A stretch of DNA of 64,000 nucleotides from Paracoccaceae bacterium. Lineage in GTDB: Bacteria > Pseudomonadota > Alphaproteobacteria > Rhodobacterales > Rhodobacteraceae. Below are positions 18,719-26,937 of this stretch, piece after piece. The position numbers and the translations under genes are program-made. The stretch is from positions 425,497 through 489,496 of the forward strand of contig JAIOYF010000002.1 of NCBI GenBank assembly GCA_021741245.1. The letters are read 5' to 3'. The first letter of the stretch is position 1. Each line of letters opens with the position of its first letter. Under the pieces are notes generated by a model. That model worked only from the letters and a program-made list of their open reading frames with translations. It was not told where the DNA came from and ran no database searches.

Positions 18719-19537
18719 ATGCAAACACCGCCCATCCTGACAGATCGCACCGCCCTGACGCGCAACCGTCGCCGCGCCACCGAATTCTTCTTGCACGAAG
18801 AGGTGGTCACCGAGGTTAAGGAAAGACTGACCGAAGTTAACAGAACCTTTACGTCCCCCAAGATCGTCTCGCCTTTCGCAGATTTATGGGCTTGGGCGGG
18901 GCCTGTGATCGCCGACGATGATGTGCTGGCCCTGACGCAGGCGCAAAATGATCTGGTGATCCATGCGCTCTGTCTGCATTGGGCGAATGATCCGGTAGGG
19001 CAGTTGGTTCAGTGCCGTCAGTCCCTGCGGGCCGATGGACTGTTCCTTGGGTTTCTCTTTGGCGGGCAAACGCTGCACGAATTGCGCGCCTGTCTGGCCG
19101 AGGCCGAGGCCGAAGTGACGGGCGGCCTGTCGCCACGGGTTTTGCCAATGGCGGAAATCAGGGATCTGGGCGCATTGCTTCAGCGCGCGGGATTTGCGCT
19201 GCCAGTTGCGGATAGCTTCACAAAAACCGTGCATTACCGGAATGCGATGCATCTTATGGGCGATCTGCGAAAGATGGGCGAAGGCAATGCCCTTGCCGCG
19301 CGCCTGCGCCGCCCAACGGCACGCCGCGTCATGGTGCGCGCGGCCGAGATTTATCAACACCAGTTTGCTGGTGAAGATGGCGATATTCGTGCGACCTTTG
19401 AGATTATTTGCCTGACCGGCTGGGTGCCCCATGAAAGCCAACAAAAGCCCCTCCGGCCGGGATCGGCTGCACAAAGACTGGCAGATGCCCTGAATACGGC
19501 TGAATTGCCACTGTCCCAACCCGACAGGGACGGTTGA
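18719..19537 (+). CDS. NDUFAF5/BioC-like methyltransferase with degenerate SAM site
   Basis: The 272-residue protein keeps many features of the NDUFAF5-like class I methyltransferase family: an N-terminal FFLHEEVVTEVKERLTEVNR helix, a core motif (NDLVIHALCLHWANDP), LRADGLFLGF and a C-terminal part ending in ICLTGW. However, the glycine-rich SAM-binding motif I (DxGxGxG), which normally follows the VNR helix, is missing. In its place is a short FTSPKIVSPFADLWAW segment. The protein may have lost catalysis or have another role. The ATG at 18719 lacks an obvious ribosome site. It is followed after 58 nt by hemH. Confidence 0.8.
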   Translation: MQTPPILTDRTALTRNRRRATEFFLHEEVVTEVKERLTEVNRTFTSPKIVSPFADLWAWAGPVIADDDVLALTQAQNDLVIHALCLHWANDPVGQLVQCRQSLRADGLFLGFLFGGQTLHELRACLAEAEAEVTGGLSPRVLPMAEIRDLGALLQRAGFALPVADSFTKTVHYRNAMHLMGDLRKMGEGNALAARLRRPTARRVMVRAAEIYQHQFAGEDGDIRATFEIICLTGWVPHESQQKPLRPGSAAQRLADALNTAELPLSQPDRDG

Positions 19538-19561
19538 CCCCGGCGCATATGCATATATGTC
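19534..19561 (+). promoter_or_regulatory. Candidate hemH promoter
   Basis: TTGACC at 19534-19539 overlaps the stop codon of the upstream gene. TATGTC at 19556-19561 lies 16 bp downstream. The spacer contains the AT-rich palindrome GCATATGC. It lies 35 nt before the hemH start. Weak sequence match only. Confidence 0.3.
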
Positions 19562-19595
19562 CCCTGTATTCGTTACATGACCAAGGACACCAGTG

Positions 19596-20690
19596 ATGCC
19601 AGATGCCAAACAAGGCCTCGCGACAGCGACGGCTTCGGTCCAGCCCGGGCAAGGCCGCCTAAGCCACGCCCCCGCTAACCATCCGATGGTTCGGCAGGCA
19701 AAGATCGGTGTCTTGTTGGCCAATCTGGGCACCCCAGACAACTACGACTATTGGTCAATGCGCCGCTACTTGAACGAATTCCTGTCCGACAAGCGCGTGG
19801 TCGACTATTCCAGCTGGCTTTGGCAACCGTTGCTACAACTGATCATTTTGACCAAGCGGCCCTTTAGCTCGGGTGCGAACTACAAACTGATCTGGAACCA
19901 TGAGCTGAATGAAAGCCCCTTGCTCACAATCACAAAGGCACAGACCCAAAAGGTCGCCGATGGGTTAAAAGCGCGCCATGGTGATGACATCATGGTCGAT
20001 TTTTGCATGCGCTATGGCAATCCTTCGACCGAGTCCAAGGTGCGGGCGATGGTAGAGGCAGGCTGTGAGAAGATATTGTTCTTCCCGCTTTACCCGCATT
20101 ACGCGGGCGCGACCTCGGCCACGGCGAATGATCAATTCTTTCGGGCCCTTATGAAAGAAAAGCGGCAACCTGCCGCACGGACTGTGGCGGAATACTTCGA
20201 CCACCCGCTTTATATTGAGGCGCTGGCCCAATCCGTTGAGCAGGCCTATGCCGGCCTTGAGGCAAAGCCCGATATGTTGGTTGCAAGCTATCATGGCATG
20301 CCGCAGCGCTATCTGATGGAGGGCGACCCCTATCACTGCCAATGCGCAAAAACGTCGCGCCTGCTGCGTGAAAGGCTCGGTTGGGACAAGGGCTCGATCG
20401 ACACAACTTTTCAATCCGTGTTTGGCCCCGAGGAATGGCTAAAACCCTATACGGTTGAACATGTAGCGGAGCTTGCAAAGCAGGGAAAAAAGAACATCGC
20501 CATCATGGCGCCTGCGTTTTCCGCCGATTGCATCGAAACGCTGGAAGAGATCAATGGCGAAATCCGTGAGGCCTTTGAACACGCGGGCGGCGAGACATTC
20601 ACCTACATCCCCTGCCTAAACGATCAAGATGCGCATATTAGCGCTTTGATGGCAGTGATTGATGAAAATCTGTCTGGGTGGCTACGCTAA
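19596..20690 (+). CDS. hemH: Ferrochelatase
   Basis: Ferrochelatase inserts Fe(II) into protoporphyrin IX, the last step of heme synthesis, at the inner membrane face. The 364-residue product has LLANLGTPDN near the start, YPHYAGATSAT, the metal-site histidine in SYHGMPQRY (about residue 233) and PAFSADCIETLEEI, all family signatures. An N-terminal tail of ~30 residues precedes the conserved domain. The ATG at 19596 is taken; a GTG one codon earlier is equally possible and both follow AAGGA. A strong terminator follows at 20742-20762. Confidence 0.97.
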   Translation: MPDAKQGLATATASVQPGQGRLSHAPANHPMVRQAKIGVLLANLGTPDNYDYWSMRRYLNEFLSDKRVVDYSSWLWQPLLQLIILTKRPFSSGANYKLIWNHELNESPLLTITKAQTQKVADGLKARHGDDIMVDFCMRYGNPSTESKVRAMVEAGCEKILFFPLYPHYAGATSATANDQFFRALMKEKRQPAARTVAEYFDHPLYIEALAQSVEQAYAGLEAKPDMLVASYHGMPQRYLMEGDPYHCQCAKTSRLLRERLGWDKGSIDTTFQSVFGPEEWLKPYTVEHVAELAKQGKKNIAIMAPAFSADCIETLEEINGEIREAFEHAGGETFTYIPCLNDQDAHISALMAVIDENLSGWLR

Positions 20691-20741
20691 TACAGCGATC
20701 AGCCAAGGGTCGCAGGCAAGACAAAATGCAAAATAGAAAAA

Positions 20742-20775
20742 GGCGACAGAAACTCTGTCGCCCTTTCCTTTTTGC
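20742..20775. terminator. Bidirectional terminator between hemH and a small membrane protein
   Basis: GGCGACAGA and TCTGTCGCC form a perfect 9-bp stem with a three-base loop (20742-20762). On the plus strand it is followed by CTTTCCTTTTTG; on the minus strand by TTTTTCTATTTT. It can therefore end both hemH and the small gene at 20787-20966. Confidence 0.88.
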
Positions 20776-20786
20776 TTTTAGCAAGA

Positions 20787-20966
20787 TCAGTTCGAAGCCG
20801 CAGCCACGATGACGAGCAGAAGCAGAAGCGGAACAATAATGCCACCTGCCGACGACGAAGTCGCAGCAGCAACAATTTCTGGTTCCATAACGGGTTCAGC
20901 CATGCCGCCAGCAAAGGAAGCAGAAGCGACGACCGTCAAAGCGGCAGCGAGCGCAAGTTTCTTCAT
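20787..20966 (-). CDS. Tiny exported or membrane protein (59 aa) convergent to hemH
   Basis: A 59-codon gene starting MKKLALAAALTVVASASFAGG. The first ~20 residues form a signal peptide (cleavage near SFA), followed by MAEPVMEPEIVAAAT, a Ser/Gly patch and a second strongly hydrophobic stretch (IIVPLLLLLVIVAAAS) at the very C-terminus. It has an ideal ribosome site (GGAGG, five bases from ATG). It therefore looks like a small periplasmic-faced single-span membrane peptide. I have an unverified impression that similar tiny proteins sit next to hemH in other Rhodobacterales. No function is known to me. Confidence 0.82.
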   Translation of the reverse strand: MKKLALAAALTVVASASFAGGMAEPVMEPEIVAAATSSSAGGIIVPLLLLLVIVAAASN

Positions 20967-21112
20967 AGTAACCTCCAGTTATCGCATACCGCCGAATGTT
21001 GCAGAGGCGACGGCATGCACCCAAGACTATACCTCGTAGCTCTTCATAATCAGCTTAGCGCCACTTTGGCAATCTGGCTAATGAAAATCCAAGGTCCTTC
21101 GAACACTTGTCG

Positions 21113-21712
21113 TCAAATAAGCAACACCTGAGTTCCAACTTTCGAGAACGCGAAGAGTTCCTGAATATGTTCATTGTAGAGGCCAACGCAGCCATTGGAT
21201 GAACGCCGACCAATCTTGCGGGTGTCGTGCGTTCCGTGGATGCGATAATAGGTCCATCCCAGATATAGGGCATGCGTTCCAAGTGGATTATCCGGCGCAC
21301 CGCCTTCAACCACTTCTGGCCATTCCGGATTGCGCTCAAGCATCGACGGTGTCGGGCGCCAGGTGGGGGCGACCACTTTTTGAACGACCGTTGTGTGACC
21401 GCGACGGGTCAAATCCTCGGATAATGGCACCGAGGTTGGGTACAAACGGTACGTCGCCTGATCTTCGGACCAGTAGTGAAGCGCACGCGAGGTGATATCA
21501 ACCAAAATGGCGCCATTCTGGGTGTTGCTGAAATAGTCTTGCCAATTCAGCATCCTAAAGCTCGAGACGTTGTTACGAACCGAGCCCCCCGTGGTGAATT
21601 CCGTCGTGCCGTCATCCTGTGCGTGGGCCGGGACCAAGGCCGCGCCAGCGCCAGCCAATGCCGTGCCCAAGAATATTCTGCGATTGAAACGGTTTTGATC
21701 TTTGACACTCAT
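21113..21712 (-). CDS. L,D-transpeptidase (YkuD domain) with Tat signal
   Basis: The 199-residue protein has a twin-arginine-like leader (RFNRRIFLGTALAGAGAAL, cleavage near AHA) and a YkuD catalytic domain with IHGT...IGRRSSNGCVGLYN, where His and Cys are the catalytic residues. Such enzymes form 3-3 peptidoglycan cross-links or attach proteins to peptidoglycan in the periplasm. The ATG at 21712 follows AGGAG at eight bases; upstream in-frame ATGs would place extra sequence before the Tat signal. The gene is divergent from the CAP-domain lipoprotein at 21893; a second L,D-transpeptidase lies just beyond. Confidence 0.92.
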   Translation of the reverse strand: MSVKDQNRFNRRIFLGTALAGAGAALVPAHAQDDGTTEFTTGGSVRNNVSSFRMLNWQDYFSNTQNGAILVDITSRALHYWSEDQATYRLYPTSVPLSEDLTRRGHTTVVQKVVAPTWRPTPSMLERNPEWPEVVEGGAPDNPLGTHALYLGWTYYRIHGTHDTRKIGRRSSNGCVGLYNEHIQELFAFSKVGTQVLLI

Positions 21713-21892
21713 ACCGGCGTCTCCTGAATTGCTCGTTTGAGCCGTGTCTACTCCCATGAGCAAACTCCCGCAAATCAATCTGCTGTTAGTCGGCAATGTC
21801 ACGCATTGTTGGGTTTGAATTGGTCGGCCCCATTCGTTACACAGCCATGAAGCATCAAGATGCCCTTGGGCAGAATTCGAACGGAAAGTTCA

Positions 21893-22405
21893 ATGAACAG
21901 ACGCATCGTCCTTACCTTGGGGGCAGGCTTGCTTTTGGCCGCCTGCACACCGACCGCGGCAATCCAAGTCGGAAGCGACGGACAGCCGTTGCCGCAGGTT
22001 TATCGAATCAAACCCGGCTCCGAGGGCGAGATTTCGTTCCGTTTGTTGGATTCGGTGAATTCCCTTCGCCGTGCGCAGGGCCAGCAGCCCTTGGTGTTCA
22101 ACGCAGCGCTGAATGCTGCCGCAGCCACCCATTCGCGCGACATGTCGGTACAAAACCGCCCTTGGCATTTCGGATCAGACGGGTCTTCCCCCCTGACCCG
22201 CGTTCAAAGGGTTGGCTATCAGGGCCGCCTCTTGGGCGAGTTGATCTCGGAGACGTTCGAGACAGAGTTGGTCACACTTGCCGCATGGATGAAGCAGCCC
22301 GATACGCGGGGCGTGATCCTTGACCCCGCCGCACGTGAATTAGGTTTCGCTTGGTTTCAGGAAGAAGGTGGCAAGATCTGGTGGACGCTGGTCACAGGGG
22401 CCTGA
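21893..22405 (+). CDS. CAP/SCP-domain lipoprotein
   Basis: A 170-residue lipoprotein with signal peptide and lipobox LLAAC (Cys18). The mature part is a CAP (SCP/PR1) domain: LLDSVNSLRRAQGQQPL, then LNAAAATHSRDM, RPWHFGSDG and RVQRVGYQGRLLGELI, which contain the histidines and the acidic residues of the CAP cavity. Bacterial CAP proteins are often attached to cell-envelope functions, but activity is unclear. GGAAAG precedes the ATG at 21893. It lies between two L,D-transpeptidase genes. Confidence 0.85.
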   Translation: MNRRIVLTLGAGLLLAACTPTAAIQVGSDGQPLPQVYRIKPGSEGEISFRLLDSVNSLRRAQGQQPLVFNAALNAAAATHSRDMSVQNRPWHFGSDGSSPLTRVQRVGYQGRLLGELISETFETELVTLAAWMKQPDTRGVILDPAARELGFAWFQEEGGKIWWTLVTGA

Positions 22406-22437
22406 TCACCTCAAAGGCCTGACCCACGTGGCGTCGG

Positions 22438-22929
22438 CTATGGCAAGACGTTGACCACAGTGCCATCCTTGACCATGGCATAGATGGTCTCGATCTCACG
22501 ATCCTTGACGGCAATACAACCTGCGGTCCAATCCCATTGCTTGATTGGTCTGCGGGACCATCCGTGGATAAAAATGTCGCCGCCCGGTGGCTTGCCATTG
22601 GCCGCTGCAAAGGCGCGGTCATCCGCATTGGGATAGGATATCCCAAGCGACAGATGAAATTCAGAGTTCGGATTGCGCCGATTGATGCGATAGGTGCCTT
22701 CTGGGGTGCGACCATCGCCTTCAAAATTCTTGTGGCCGATGGGCGTGAACCCAAGGGCAACCTTATAGGTTTTCAACACCTTATCATTGTGCAGCAGATA
22801 CATCTTCCGCTCACCCTTGTGCACCTGCACCGAGGTCACTTCCGGTCCGTTATAGGTCTTGAATTTCGTTCCACAGGCCGACAAGCCAAAGGCCAGCGCA
22901 ATCAACGCCAAAACTCTTAAGAACCACAT
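22438..22929 (-). CDS. L,D-transpeptidase lipoprotein
   Basis: The 163-residue product starts with a hydrophobic lipoprotein signal (lipobox GLSAC) and continues as a YkuD domain: VQVHKGERKMYLLHNDKVLK, HKNFEGDGRTPEGTYRI, and IFIHGWSRR...WTAGCIAV with the catalytic His and Cys. It resembles the ErfK/YafK-like group. It should act on peptidoglycan from a membrane anchor. ATG 22929 gives a compact signal sequence. It converges with the CAP-domain gene (33 nt between stops). Confidence 0.9.
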   Translation of the reverse strand: MWFLRVLALIALAFGLSACGTKFKTYNGPEVTSVQVHKGERKMYLLHNDKVLKTYKVALGFTPIGHKNFEGDGRTPEGTYRINRRNPNSEFHLSLGISYPNADDRAFAAANGKPPGGDIFIHGWSRRPIKQWDWTAGCIAVKDREIETIYAMVKDGTVVNVLP

Positions 22930-23001
22930 GCCGGTGCACCCTGTTTTTCCATGTTCCGCCCGCATCTCCGATAACGATAAATGCCTGCGCTGCCTAGCGG
23001 C

Positions 23002-23802
23002 TCAAACGGATCGGCGGCTCACGGATGTGTCATCACTGGCCGAGGGCAAGCGCGCCTCAATCGCGGCCAATCGGGCAAGAACCTCATCGCGATAGGCGTC
23101 GGTTTTCTGGTTGTCTTCTTGGGAATGGGCCTCTTGCATCGAGTTGACGATCAGACCAACCAACAGGTTCACCACGGCAAAGGTCGTCACCATGATGAAC
23201 GGCACAAAGAACGCCCATGCGTGGGGATAGGCATCCATCACGGGGCGGACGATGCCCATCGACCAGCTTTCCAACGTCATGATTTGAAAGAGCGTATAGG
23301 CAGAGTTGCCCAAATCACCAAACCACTCGGGGAAAAGCCCACCGAACAATTTTGTGGCCATGACCGAGCCGATGTAAAAGATGATGGCCATCAGCAAGAA
23401 CACCGATCCCATCCCCGGCAGCGCGCTGACAAACCCCTCAACCACACGCCGAAGACTTGGCGCGACGGAGATCACGCGCAGCACCCGCAAAATCCGCAAG
23501 GCGCGCAGCACAGACAACCCCTGACCGGCGGGAACCAATGCGATTGCGATGATCACGAAATCAAAAAGGTTCCAGCCAGACCGGAAAAAGCGAAGGCCGC
23601 GCGCATAAAGTTTCAGTGCCAGTTCGGCCACAAAGATCGCTAGGCACAGCGTGTCCAGAAACAGGATCGCTGCCCCAAACCGATCCATTATCGGGCCTGA
23701 TGTCTCAAGCCCAAGGATCACGGCATTGAACAAAATGACGCCGATGATGAAATTGCCGACCAACCGAGAATCAAGCCAATTTCCGATGCGTTCGCGCGTC
23801 AT
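23002..23802 (-). CDS. Voltage-gated sodium channel, NaChBac/NavAb type
   Basis: This 266-residue protein is one subunit of a homotetrameric bacterial sodium channel. S1-S4 occupy residues ~17-125; the S4 voltage sensor shows arginines every third residue (VLRALRILRVLRVIS). The selectivity filter is TLESWSMG, the sodium-selective sequence of NaChBac/NavAb, and the S6 helix with NLLVGLIVNSMQE follows. A C-terminal coiled coil completes the protein. GGGGGAATAA precedes ATG 23802. It lies 43 nt after the RlmD-like gene. Marine Rhodobacterales channels of this type are well known; it may serve sodium-driven motility or homeostasis. Confidence 0.93.
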   Translation of the reverse strand: MTRERIGNWLDSRLVGNFIIGVILFNAVILGLETSGPIMDRFGAAILFLDTLCLAIFVAELALKLYARGLRFFRSGWNLFDFVIIAIALVPAGQGLSVLRALRILRVLRVISVAPSLRRVVEGFVSALPGMGSVFLLMAIIFYIGSVMATKLFGGLFPEWFGDLGNSAYTLFQIMTLESWSMGIVRPVMDAYPHAWAFFVPFIMVTTFAVVNLLVGLIVNSMQEAHSQEDNQKTDAYRDEVLARLAAIEARLPSASDDTSVSRRSV

Positions 23803-23845
23803 TTATTCCCCCGGAAGCCACATCTGAGAAAGCCAAGCGGTCGCG

Positions 23846-25090
23846 CTAGGCCATGTTTCGGCCGATATAGGGTTGAACAAAACGGGCGACAAGTTCCACA
23901 TGGGCCGACCACCGAAATTGGTCAACAACCTGCACCCAGTCCAGAACATAGCCCGCTGCGACAAGCGCCTTGGCGTCACGGGCAAAAGTGATCGGGTTGC
24001 ATGAGACCATGGCAATCACCGGCACTTTTGCCATGATCAGGCACTTCACCTGCGACTCTGCCCCCGCACGCGGCGGGTCGATCACGACGCCGGTGACACC
24101 CTTGAACTCATCAGGTTCCAGCGGGCGACGATACAGATCCCGCGCCTCGACCGTCACGCGCTTTAGGCCCGCAACCTGACGCGCGGCTTTTTCCAGCGCG
24201 GTCATCATGGCCGCATCGCCTTCGACCGCATGCACTTCGGCAATTTCCGCCAAGGGAAGGGCGAATGTCCCGCAGCCTGCAAACAGATCAACAATCCGTT
24301 TCTGTGGCCCCAAAGCGGTCTTCACCGCCTCTAGCAAGGCCGCCTCGCCATGTTCGGTTGCCTGAAGAAAGGCCCCCGGCGGCGGGACGACCGATGCCCG
24401 TCCCATCCGCTGCACGGGTTGCGACCGCAGGGCAACCGTCTCGCCGTTCCATGTCAGGCGGGCAAAACCATGCGCCTCAACCGCGCGGGCAAGGGCAAGC
24501 TGCAATGTGCTGTCCAAGGGTTTACCACCCGAGACATCGACATCGACACCGCCCATCGACCGCGTCACCGTCAGCGCAATTTCCTGACTGCGAGAGCCGC
24601 CAAGTTTGACCAGATCCTCCAGACCGGGCAAGGCGGCGATCAAATCAGGGTGCAACAGCTGGCAATTGGGAATTTCGACCAAGGTGTCAGAGGCGCGGGC
24701 GTGAAATCCAAGAAGCGCGCCCCCCTTTGTGCGCCGCGCCGCAAGCGTGGCGCGCCGTCGCGATTGGGGCGGCGAAATGCTGATGGGCAAGAAATCGGCC
24801 TCCAGCCCTTGCCCCGCAAGCGCACCCTTTACGCTGTCGATCTTCCACTGACCGACAAAGGCATCCGAGGCGTGCTGCATCAGACACCCGCCGCAGCTGC
24901 GCGCATGCGAGCAGGGCGGTTTAATTCGCATCGGGCTTGGTTCGAGGATCTTGGGGGCAAGCAGTCGGTCCCCCGACACTTCGCCTTCCACAACCTCACC
25001 GGGAAGCATCCCAGACACAAAAATGGGTCCAGCATCCCCTTGCGCGATCCCATCGCCAAGGTGCCCCAGTCTTTCGACCGTCAATTTCAC
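23846..25090 (-). CDS. RNA (uracil-C5)-methyltransferase, TrmA/RlmD family
   Basis: The 414-residue enzyme has an N-terminal TRAM-like part (KLTVERLGHLGDGIA), a four-cysteine cluster (CSHARSCGGCLMQH plus one C-terminal to it) for a [4Fe-4S] centre, and a SAM-binding domain with DLFAGCGTFALPLA. VIDPPRAG and MVSCNPITFARD contain the catalytic Cys and the DPPR loop of uracil-C5 methyltransferases. It methylates C5 of uridines in tRNA or 23S rRNA; which one is not clear. The start overlaps the last codons of the first ABC exporter by 4 nt. Confidence 0.92.
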   Translation of the reverse strand: MKLTVERLGHLGDGIAQGDAGPIFVSGMLPGEVVEGEVSGDRLLAPKILEPSPMRIKPPCSHARSCGGCLMQHASDAFVGQWKIDSVKGALAGQGLEADFLPISISPPQSRRRATLAARRTKGGALLGFHARASDTLVEIPNCQLLHPDLIAALPGLEDLVKLGGSRSQEIALTVTRSMGGVDVDVSGGKPLDSTLQLALARAVEAHGFARLTWNGETVALRSQPVQRMGRASVVPPPGAFLQATEHGEAALLEAVKTALGPQKRIVDLFAGCGTFALPLAEIAEVHAVEGDAAMMTALEKAARQVAGLKRVTVEARDLYRRPLEPDEFKGVTGVVIDPPRAGAESQVKCLIMAKVPVIAMVSCNPITFARDAKALVAAGYVLDWVQVVDQFRWSAHVELVARFVQPYIGRNMA

Positions 25091-26937
25091 TCTGCAGCTT
25101 CCTTTTCATCTGCTCCGATGAAGCCACCTGACTGGCGGTTCCAATAGCGGGCATAAAGACCGTTCATTTCCAAAAGGGCCTCATGTGTCCCTTCTTCGAC
25201 GATGCGGCCCTCGTCAAGCACAACGATGCGATCCATCGAGGCAATGGTCGAAAGTCGGTGGGCGATGGCCAAGACTGTCTTGCCTTGCATCACGCGGGTC
25301 AGGGCCTCTTGGATGCTGGCCTCAACCTCGGAATCAAGGGCCGAGGTCGCCTCGTCCAACACAAGGATCGGGGCATCCTTCAAGAACGCGCGGGCAAGGG
25401 CGATCCGTTGGCGCTGCCCGCCCGACAGTTTCACCCCACGCTCGCCCAAAAAGGCGTCATATCCGGTGCGCCCTTTGTGATCTGCCATATTCTTGATGAA
25501 GACATCGGCCTCGGCGGCACTGGCTGCGGCAAAAATTTCGGCATCGCTGGCATCAGGGCGGCCATAGGCAATGTTGTCTCGGGCACTGCGGTTGAACATC
25601 GCCGTTTCTTGCGTGACCATGCCAATCTGCCGACGCAGGCTTTCTTGGGTAACCCCGCGAATATCTTTGCCGTCGATTCGAACCACACCAGACTCGGGGT
25701 CATAAAGCCGCAAAAGCAGCGAGACGAGGGTCGATTTCCCTGCACCAGAGGCCCCGACGATGCCCAGCTTTTCGCCCGCGCGGATGGTCAGGTTCAGGTC
25801 ACTCACCCCCGCACGCTTGCGCCCATAGGCAAAGCTTGCGTCATCAAACACGATCTCTCCGCGCACCTTTGGCAAGTCTTCTGCGGTGTCACTATCGGCA
25901 AGCTTGTGTGGAACCGACAGGGTTTTCATTCCGTCTTCAACCTCGCCAACCGATGTGTAGATCGCCATCAGGGTAAAACTGACCCAGCCCGACATCTGCG
26001 CAATCCGCATCGCGATGGCACCTGAGGCCGCGATGGCCCCCGCAGTAGCAAGGCCTTGCTGCCACAACATCACCGCGCCACCGATCAACAAAACAGGCAG
26101 AACCCCGGCCAGCGTCATCAGACTGAACCGAAACAGGGTGGAGATGATGCCAAACTCCAGCGAGGTTTCGCGAAACACCTCCATCGCCTTCAGGGCCACG
26201 CGATCTTCGAACGCGGCATGGGCGAAAAGTTTGACGGTCTTGATATTGGTGATCGTGTCGACCACCTGCCCTGACACCATGGCGCGCGAGCTTGCCCGCG
26301 CAGCAGAATTCACCCGTACCCGTGGCATGAAGAACCGGATCAGCGCAATATAGGCCACCAGCCACACGGCAAGGGCAAGGGCGATGCGATAGTCAATCGC
26401 GATCAAGAACACGACAGAGCCGATGACCGAGGCCAAGGCAAAGCAAACCGTATTGATCACCTCGGTCGCCACATCCGTCACGGCACGGGCGGCCTGCATC
26501 TGCTTTTGTGCAATCCGGCCCGCAAAGTCATTGTCAAAAAAGGTGACCGCCTGCCCAAGCGTCCAGCGATGCAGACGGCTCAGGACCAAGGGCATGACAT
26601 TCGGCCCGATGATGATCGAGTTTGAGGCAGATGAGACACCAAAGGTCAGGGGACGAAGGACCATATAAAACAGAACAAAGACAACGATCAGGGTCCAGTG
26701 ATCCGCAAAGAATGCCTCTGGTCCTGAGGTCACTGCCGCATCGATCACCCAACCCAGAATAAGGGCGCTGACAACCTCGGTCACCCCGGCGAGGGACGAC
26801 AAGATGCCAGCCACCCAAAGCATGGGCCATGACCCCTTGAGGCACCATTGCATGAATGCGCCCAAGACCTGTGGCGGTGGGCCATCAGCCGGACGGAACG
26901 CATCAATGGCATCGCCAAGTCGGCTGAGTGCCTTCAT
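25087..26937 (-). CDS. ABC exporter half-transporter 1 (membrane + ATPase)
   Basis: A 616-residue type I (MsbA-like) half-transporter. Residues ~30-330 form six transmembrane helices, and the rest an ATPase with GASGAGKST (Walker A), LSGGQRQR (signature), LVLDEATSALDS (Walker B with catalytic Glu) and an H-loop in IAHRLS. All catalytic residues are intact, so it could act as homodimer or with a neighbour. It is the third of three tandem paralogues reading leftward, each overlapping the next by 4 nt. Its start overlaps the stop of half-transporter 2 and its stop overlaps the RlmD-like gene. Substrate unknown. Confidence 0.93.
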   Translation of the reverse strand: MKALSRLGDAIDAFRPADGPPPQVLGAFMQWCLKGSWPMLWVAGILSSLAGVTEVVSALILGWVIDAAVTSGPEAFFADHWTLIVVFVLFYMVLRPLTFGVSSASNSIIIGPNVMPLVLSRLHRWTLGQAVTFFDNDFAGRIAQKQMQAARAVTDVATEVINTVCFALASVIGSVVFLIAIDYRIALALAVWLVAYIALIRFFMPRVRVNSAARASSRAMVSGQVVDTITNIKTVKLFAHAAFEDRVALKAMEVFRETSLEFGIISTLFRFSLMTLAGVLPVLLIGGAVMLWQQGLATAGAIAASGAIAMRIAQMSGWVSFTLMAIYTSVGEVEDGMKTLSVPHKLADSDTAEDLPKVRGEIVFDDASFAYGRKRAGVSDLNLTIRAGEKLGIVGASGAGKSTLVSLLLRLYDPESGVVRIDGKDIRGVTQESLRRQIGMVTQETAMFNRSARDNIAYGRPDASDAEIFAAASAAEADVFIKNMADHKGRTGYDAFLGERGVKLSGGQRQRIALARAFLKDAPILVLDEATSALDSEVEASIQEALTRVMQGKTVLAIAHRLSTIASMDRIVVLDEGRIVEEGTHEALLEMNGLYARYWNRQSGGFIGADEKEAAE

